The notes under the pieces were generated by a model. The model saw nothing but the letters and a program-made list of their open reading frames with translations, did no database searches and had not been told where the DNA came from. This document shows, in pieces, positions 6,202 to 10,256 of a stretch of 10,256 bases of DNA (the stretch's first letter is position 1; each line of letters starts with the position of its first letter). The stretch is from NCBI GenBank assembly GCA_016550425.1, contig JABXGS010000047.1, positions 1-10,256 of the forward strand. The letters are read 5' to 3'. A program made the translations under genes and the position numbers. The DNA comes from an archaeon. Its GTDB lineage: Archaea > Asgardarchaeota > Hermodarchaeia > Hermodarchaeales > Hermodarchaeaceae.

Positions 6202-7110
6202 GTGCCGAAAAACGAGAAGCATCTTCATGAGCAACTGGGTTTGAAAGTTGTTGACAGCCATTCCCACTTTCTCCCTTATGCCACTTTTCAATCCTGGCAG
6301 GTAAGTTCAGACGCCGTACAGCGACGTATCCGAACCCGAACGGATATGACTAATGTGGAAATACCAAGTCAAGATGAGGATTTTGTGCAACGATGGATCA
6401 ATGAGTTGGAACGATATGGAATCACAAGAATTGGAATGATGGTTGGTCCTGAAGCGTGGAACGAGTTTTCAGAAGCAATGAAACGGTTTCCGGGTAAATT
6501 CTATGGATACGCTAATATCAATCCCCTTTTACCCGATGCGGAAGAGCAAGCCCGGTTCGTTATTCGTGACCTAGGCTTTCATGGTTACAAACTCTATCCA
6601 GTTCTTCATAATTTTCATACCTACGATGAAGAGGCATACAAAATCTACGAAATCGCTGATGAACTTAATGTTCCTGTACTTCACCATTTTGGGATTTCGA
6701 TTGGAGCAGGTGTGAATCTTCGGTATGGCAACCCTCTAGATTTGCAGCCTGCGGCTCGGGATTTTCCACGCGTTCATTTCGGTATTGCACATCTTGGTGC
6801 AGGTATGTTTCGAGAAACGCTTCTTCTTTTTTACCAACAGGACAATATCTACGTGGATACTTCAGGATCCAACGTCTGGATGCGATACATTCCCTACCCT
6901 TCGGATCTGAAAGCTGTTATGAAGCGAGCTCTTGAAGCGGGTGGGCCTGAACGAATTGTGTTTGGAACTGACAGCTCAATGTTTCCTCGAGGATTTCGTT
7001 ATGATATTCTTGACAAGCAGCTTCGTATCTTTAGGGAGCTAAATGTATCTTATGAGGATTTGGAGAAAATCTTCAACACGAATATCAGAAGAATTATGGG
7101 TGAACACTGA
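6202..7110 (+). CDS. Metal-dependent amidohydrolase, Amidohydro_2 / COG2159 type
   Basis: This 302-aa TIM-barrel enzyme belongs to the group that includes ACMSD and related decarboxylases or hydrolases. Visible metal-site elements, in order: H20-S-H22 (VVDSHSHF) at the end of the first strand, K130 in GFHGYKLYP, H161/H162 in VLHHFG, H197 in AHLGAG, and D257 in FGTDSS. The C-terminal YEDLEKIFNTNIRRIMG (284-300) is the usual helix of the family, where the protein ends. The length is normal for the group and there is no signal peptide. The start is GTG at 6202, chosen from the ideally spaced GAGGT. It stands alone on the plus strand, divergent from the alpha/beta hydrolase and ending two bases before the convergent membrane-protein gene. 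The shared promoter region hints at related roles in small-molecule breakdown, but the substrate cannot be inferred. Confidence 0.88.
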   Translation: MPKNEKHLHEQLGLKVVDSHSHFLPYATFQSWQVSSDAVQRRIRTRTDMTNVEIPSQDEDFVQRWINELERYGITRIGMMVGPEAWNEFSEAMKRFPGKFYGYANINPLLPDAEEQARFVIRDLGFHGYKLYPVLHNFHTYDEEAYKIYEIADELNVPVLHHFGISIGAGVNLRYGNPLDLQPAARDFPRVHFGIAHLGAGMFRETLLLFYQQDNIYVDTSGSNVWMRYIPYPSDLKAVMKRALEAGGPERIVFGTDSSMFPRGFRYDILDKQLRIFRELNVSYEDLEKIFNTNIRRIMGEH

Positions 7111-7112
7111 AC

Positions 7113-7643
7113 TCACTTGTCTGATTCCTTCTTTGCTTCAGATTCTTCGTCACGAGGGTGCTGGCGTTTGAGTGGTTTTTTTGAATCAATACTGTAAATG
7201 GCTTTGATATAGAGGTGCCCCTCACATCTGGGACATGGACCAATTTCTCGGAAAATGTGATCTCCGGCCTCTAGAGGACCCTCTGTTTCAACGTCACATT
7301 CGTCACATGCGATAAGGCGTCGAACTTCGGCAAATTCAAGTTTTGTTGAAACACGCGTTCTACGGTAGATAAGAATAAGGAAGATAACTAAAAAAACTAA
7401 ACCGATTCCCCAGAGGACCAGATTGAAAGGGGGGAGTTGGAAGAATCCCCACAATAAGAAAACGACGAATAGGGTAATAAGTAGGGCCCACCAGAATCGC
7501 TGACCTGTACCACCTGCAGTTAATTCTGGACCGGGTTCACCAGCAGCACGAGTTTTCGTCAAATCTATCGACTCCGATTTATCTGAGTAATTTCTGAAGA
7601 GCTGTAACCAGTTCTCCTTCAATGGCTTCAGATGTCGGTTCAT
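7113..7643 (-). CDS. Two-helix membrane protein with C-terminal zinc-ribbon-like domain, unknown function
   Basis: I do not recognise this 176-aa protein. It has a polar N-terminus (1-48), two adjacent hydrophobic helices at about 50-69 and 72-93 separated by a QLPPF turn, and then a basic RRTR stop-transfer stretch (94-97). The likely topology puts both ends in the cytoplasm. The C-terminal domain carries C113-x2-C116 (CDEC) and C137-x2-C140 (CPRC), a zinc-ribbon-like arrangement, and ends in a charged tail rich in Lys, Glu and Asp (153-176). The ATG at 7643 shares its A with the TAA of the preceding gene (TAATG). No Shine-Dalgarno is seen, so translation probably depends on re-initiation after the 448-aa protein. 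The two products are therefore likely partners. Zinc binding is inferred from cysteine spacing only. Confidence 0.75.
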   Translation of the reverse strand: MNRHLKPLKENWLQLFRNYSDKSESIDLTKTRAAGEPGPELTAGGTGQRFWWALLITLFVVFLLWGFFQLPPFNLVLWGIGLVFLVIFLILIYRRTRVSTKLEFAEVRRLIACDECDVETEGPLEAGDHIFREIGPCPRCEGHLYIKAIYSIDSKKPLKRQHPRDEESEAKKESDK

Positions 7644-8989
7644 TATTTAGGTTTGCGCATTCGTTGAATAAATGAGAGTGTCTCCTCAATTTCTCGTTCC
7701 CTTGCCTCGATTAGTGGCCACATGCTCAGTCCGACCCCTTCACCCGAGATTTCAGCGAATAAATCGATGAAGAGACCAACTTGATAGGCATACATATTTG
7801 AGACCGTTTGAGATGGGCGTCCATGCTTGATGTGAAATTCAACCATGGCATAATTGCTCCATCGACGGTAGGTTTCATTTTGCCAAAGTGTCGCAGCATC
7901 GAGAGGAAAGTGCATTAGGGCATTCTTTTTGCCAACGTTTGGAAAAAGAAAGGGTGCTTGGAATGGATTTTGAACATTCCATTCAATGTGGAGTAGATCC
8001 TGGGTTTTGAGAGGGTGTAATTTGCAGGGAAGAGCCCAGTAATCCCGTCGCACCTCAGGTGTGGCAAGATCATAGGAATGCCATTTTTTCGGCACAAACA
8101 ATGTGATAGGACTAGTAGTGCCTTGAAGATTATCGATATGGCTTATACGCCGATCGCTAGGAACCTCTTGATAATGATAGCTTCCACCATAGGCTTTGGT
8201 CATGTAGTCTGCCATGGGATTGAAATCATCAGGAGTAATTTGCAGATCATCACTGTCCCAATTGATGAAGGAGCGAATTATGTGACCAGGACGTTTGCCT
8301 TTGAGTAGAGGTCTTGCCCCATAATCGGCATTGAATGACACAATGAGCGGCTCGAAGGTCTTGCCTTTTTTCCTTACTATTACATACACGGGCTCATAAT
8401 CATAGAGATGTCGAGGAAGCAACTGAATAGGCCAATATGCAAAATACTGGATGCAATACACATTCTTATCTGCGGGATCGTGGCTTACTCGATATTTGAT
8501 CACACATGTTGGCGTATTTTCAGAAGGAAAGATGCTTGAAAAGAGATTACGTACATACTCTAGGAATTGTTCAGAATATTCTGAACGAAGTCTTTCACGG
8601 ATTCGGTCTAATACGCCATGCATCTCTTTATCCCAGGGGATATCACTATCGGGTAAAGCTACACCTAGCACAGCAAGTTTGGCTCCATTGAGGTTTTCTG
8701 GAAATTCGCCGAGGCAAAAGAGGAATAGCGTGTCTACGATGCCTGCGAAATCACCACCACGAACCCGTTTTCGTAAAGAAGCTAACCTTCCAGTGTCTTC
8801 TATAAGACCTAGATTTTTTGCGAGGTCGGCTTGTTCTTCTCGAATAAGGAGGGGATCAACATAAAGTATAGGACAGAACTGTTGAGCAAGCCGATGGTCT
8901 TCATCTGAGGGTTTATCCAATGCGGGATTGAAATCAGATAAAGGAAACGCCTTCTTCCACCGATTCGTGATTTGTTCTGATGAGTTCAT
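7643..8989 (-). CDS. Uncharacterised 448-aa aromatic-rich soluble protein
   Basis: I do not recognise the family. From the ATG at 8989 the protein has 448 aa, no signal peptide and no membrane helix. It can be split into a charged, helical N-terminal part (about 10-160), a central part probably rich in beta-strands (about 160-330) with YFAYWPI (182-188) and HLYDYEP followed by VYVIVR (194-206), and a Trp/Tyr/His-rich C-terminal part ending in a helical, charged tail. The HLYDYEP stretch faintly recalls the H-x-x-D-W-E element of NPP1/Vps62-like beta-sandwich proteins, but that is too weak for a call. ATG 8989 is preferred over GTG 9013 because GGAG lies nine nt before it. The gene overlaps the downstream two-helix zinc-ribbon gene by one base and diverges from the GNAT gene. 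Confidence 0.8.
   Translation of the reverse strand: MNSSEQITNRWKKAFPLSDFNPALDKPSDEDHRLAQQFCPILYVDPLLIREEQADLAKNLGLIEDTGRLASLRKRVRGGDFAGIVDTLFLFCLGEFPENLNGAKLAVLGVALPDSDIPWDKEMHGVLDRIRERLRSEYSEQFLEYVRNLFSSIFPSENTPTCVIKYRVSHDPADKNVYCIQYFAYWPIQLLPRHLYDYEPVYVIVRKKGKTFEPLIVSFNADYGARPLLKGKRPGHIIRSFINWDSDDLQITPDDFNPMADYMTKAYGGSYHYQEVPSDRRISHIDNLQGTTSPITLFVPKKWHSYDLATPEVRRDYWALPCKLHPLKTQDLLHIEWNVQNPFQAPFLFPNVGKKNALMHFPLDAATLWQNETYRRWSNYAMVEFHIKHGRPSQTVSNMYAYQVGLFIDLFAEISGEGVGLSMWPLIEAREREIEETLSFIQRMRKPK
8569..8586. repeat. Perfect 18-bp palindrome inside the 448-aa gene
   Basis: GTTCAGAATATTCTGAAC is fully self-complementary and lies within the coding sequence, where it encodes part of the EYSEQF stretch. 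It could be a binding site or simply a codon coincidence. Confidence 0.5.
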
Positions 8990-9053
8990 AATTTTAGTCT
9001 CCTGCGTTAGCACTCGTGAATAGCATATGACCGAGTTATTATCTACTTTTGGG

Positions 9054-9061
9054 TATAATTT
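9054..9061. promoter_or_regulatory. TATA-like element in the GNAT / 448-aa divergent region
   Basis: TATAATTT on the plus strand (AAATTATA on the minus) lies in the 117-nt region between the divergent genes. It is 45 nt before GTG 9107 and about 64 nt before ATG 8989. For the GNAT gene, the alternative TTTTATTT at 9090-9097 lies 24 nt before GTG 9122 and would make a leaderless start there. For the 448-aa gene, TCATATGC (9023-9030, minus) ends 33 nt before the ATG. None is decisive. Confidence 0.25.
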
Positions 9062-9106
9062 CTCACCTTCTAATCACGGATAGAGAAGATTTTATTTCAA
9101 CTTGTA

Positions 9107-10063
9107 GTGATATCTGGCATTGTGACAGAAATTTCCATCGAGCGAATTAACCCGAAGGCAGATGTCCCAGATCTGGTTGCCTTGAATCGGAAAGATTCAG
9201 AAACCAGTGAAACAAGCAACCCTGAGGAATGGCAGCATTTATCACGTATGGAACTGTGGCAGCAAGGAGGACCGTGGCTCGACCGACAAACCTTAGCGCT
9301 TCATTTAGATGTCATGGAAGAAGCCGGTGGAATAATCCTCATTGCTCGAACACCAGACATGCTTGTAGGTGAACTAGAACTTCTAATTGAAAACCAAACA
9401 GAACGCAGCCCCCAGGCTTTCATTGCCTGGATGGTTGTACACCCGGGATTTCGACACCAAGGTATTGGTACACAAATGATTACCAATGCAGCTACAATTG
9501 CCCGAAGTCAGGGTTGTAACCAGCTCTTCACTACTGCTGAAAACGCGGAAGCCACCCAGTTTTTCGAGGCAAATGATTTTCAAACCATTGATCAAGAAGC
9601 ACAATTTTCAAAAACCCTCAAACCGTTTCGAAAGCCCCCGCCCTTTGGTGTTCAACAGATTGCGTTGCATTGGAAGCAACGTGAACATACTCCAATGGGC
9701 TTTGTGCCGCGCATCGGGATAAATTACACTTCAGAATACATCTGGAGTTACCTGCGGCATACAGATCACTTGTATAGTATGCTTGGAGTCGATGTGCCAA
9801 GACCCCAATTATGGTTATTACGACAAGGCGAGAAGGAAGCCCTCACCGTTGATTATCCCTTTTTGCGAATATGGGTAGATGAAAAAAATGCTCAAGATAT
9901 CGAATTCCTAACTTCTGTCCTGACGATTACAGAATATCTTAGCTGGAAAAATGGAGTAACCCAGTTATCAGCGTTCTCACATCAAGCTCAATATGATTTC
10001 TTCACCGAGAGAGGTTATCAACTGAAACAGGAACATCCTTTCCTAACCCGATCGCTGTCCTAA
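9107..10063 (+). CDS. GNAT acetyltransferase with probable degenerate second GNAT half
   Basis: This is an N-acyltransferase of the GNAT superfamily, 318 aa, twice a single-domain GNAT. The N-terminal domain (about 8-172) has motif A with the pyrophosphate loop R116-H-Q-G119-I-G121 after WMVVHPGF, and the C-terminal element AEATQFFEANDF (147-158) of the fold. The second half (about 185-316) ends with QAQYDFFTERGY (293-304), which matches the first in pattern and position, but no R/Q-x-x-G-x-G/A loop is visible. It is therefore probably a catalytically silent copy, as known in other tandem GNATs. The start is GTG at 9107 or the in-frame GTG at 9122; no good Shine-Dalgarno is seen for either. 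It diverges from the 448-aa gene, and its TAA overlaps the stop of the convergent ATPase gene by four bases. The acceptor substrate is unknown. Confidence 0.85.
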   Translation: MISGIVTEISIERINPKADVPDLVALNRKDSETSETSNPEEWQHLSRMELWQQGGPWLDRQTLALHLDVMEEAGGIILIARTPDMLVGELELLIENQTERSPQAFIAWMVVHPGFRHQGIGTQMITNAATIARSQGCNQLFTTAENAEATQFFEANDFQTIDQEAQFSKTLKPFRKPPPFGVQQIALHWKQREHTPMGFVPRIGINYTSEYIWSYLRHTDHLYSMLGVDVPRPQLWLLRQGEKEALTVDYPFLRIWVDEKNAQDIEFLTSVLTITEYLSWKNGVTQLSAFSHQAQYDFFTERGYQLKQEHPFLTRSLS

Positions 10064-10256
10064 TCGGAATGAATAATTCGGCCATTTACCATACGGTATT
10101 GATGCTCCGATGCAGATAGAACGGCAGTCTGATGGCTCACGACAATGATTTGTTGAAAGGTTCGAGATAATTCATCTTGAAGGAGCCGGATGATATTATC
10201 ACGACGTTGGATATCTGAACCACCAAAGGGCTCATCCAAAAGTAAAAACTGTGGAG
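10060..10256 (-). CDS. ABC-type ATPase C-terminus, probably Rad50/SMC family (runs off right edge)
   Basis: Only the last 64 residues are in the window. They begin with the Walker B strand and catalytic glutamate (FLLLDEP), then a D-loop at the position of the usual ALD (GGSD), a basic helix (IQRRDNIIRLLQDEL), then FQQIIVVSH containing the H-switch histidine, and finally YRMVNGRIIHSD before the TAG stop. The F-Q-Q-I-I-V-V-S-H pattern resembles Rad50/SMC-like chromosome-maintenance ATPases more than transporter ATPases, which usually have a shorter TxxxVTH element. A transporter or other ABC protein cannot be excluded without the rest of the gene. The signature LSGG motif and Walker A lie outside. 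Its stop codon overlaps that of the convergent GNAT gene by four bases (CTAA), leaving no room for a dedicated terminator for either gene. Confidence 0.8.
   Translation of the reverse strand, partial: PQFLLLDEPFGGSDIQRRDNIIRLLQDELSRTFQQIIVVSHQTAVLSASEHQYRMVNGRIIHSD

Noticed and set aside
8451..8864. A 137-codon open frame on the plus strand opposite the 448-aa gene
   Set aside because: It is rich in Ser/Arg/Pro with no recognisable domain and lies wholly antisense to a longer, well-supported reading frame with a good ribosome-binding site.
7643..8989. Assigning the 448-aa protein to the NPP1 or Vps62-like family from HLYDYEP
   Set aside because: Only one short stretch is similar, the surrounding residues do not fit, and the length and helical ends differ.
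8990..9013. Eight-residue N-terminal extension of the 448-aa protein from GTG 9013
   Set aside because: The GGAG site falls inside this extension and is correctly placed for ATG 8989.
10060..10256. Reading the right-edge ATPase as a transporter ATP-binding subunit
   Set aside because: The FQQIIVVSH element and the basic helix after Walker B look more like Rad50/SMC. It is not fully excluded because the rest of the gene is missing.
1..10256. tRNA, rRNA, CRISPR, insertion sequences, toxin-antitoxin or defence genes
   Set aside because: Intergenic gaps are short and contain no cloverleaf-like sequence, regular repeat-spacer pattern, transposase motif or terminal inverted repeats that I could see.

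Overview
The window is archaeal. It encodes a transcription factor B (TFB), the Fe-S ABC ATPase ABCE1/Rli1 (archaea and eukaryotes only), an ADP-forming acyl-CoA synthetase alpha subunit and an Lrp/AsnC regulator. AT-rich TATA-like boxes lie about 33-45 nt before several start codons, and at least six of ten visible starts look non-ATG (GTG or TTG). Shine-Dalgarno sequences such as GAGGT, GGTGA and GGAG are used. I cannot assign a phylum from this window; no eukaryotic signature protein was seen beyond ABCE1, which all archaea have. No rRNA, tRNA, CRISPR array, insertion sequence or phage gene was found, and gene density is high with no gene-free stretch over about 165 bp.

Left part (1-5328), all on the minus strand. 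In transcription order these are a nucleotide-sugar dehydrogenase, a tandem-duplicated Lrp-type regulator 22 nt behind it, a divergent TFB, an orphan ADP-forming acyl-CoA synthetase alpha subunit, and the N-terminus of ABCE1, which runs off the left edge. The dehydrogenase and Lrp genes look like one operon. A 20-bp-period direct repeat covers its putative TATA box and start region and is a plausible operator. TFB and the synthetase subunit each have their own putative TATA box.

Middle part (5329-7110). An alpha/beta hydrolase of the HPHP/GYSFGG type (minus) and a COG2159-type metal-dependent amidohydrolase (plus) diverge from a 162-bp intergenic region. It holds one TATA-like box per direction and a small inverted repeat.

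Right part (7113-10256). Two unrecognised genes on the minus strand overlap by one base (TAATG): a 448-aa soluble, aromatic-rich protein and a 176-aa protein with two membrane helices and a four-cysteine zinc-ribbon tail. They are very probably co-translated and may act together. Divergent from them is a two-domain GNAT acetyltransferase whose second half looks like a degenerate GNAT copy. Its stop codon overlaps that of a convergent Rad50/SMC-type ATPase, which runs off the right edge.

Nothing here is a recognisable defence or mobile system. The parts most worth following are the uncharacterised soluble/membrane pair, the operator-like repeats before the dehydrogenase-Lrp operon, the cofactor-site change in the dehydrogenase, and the divergent TFB.
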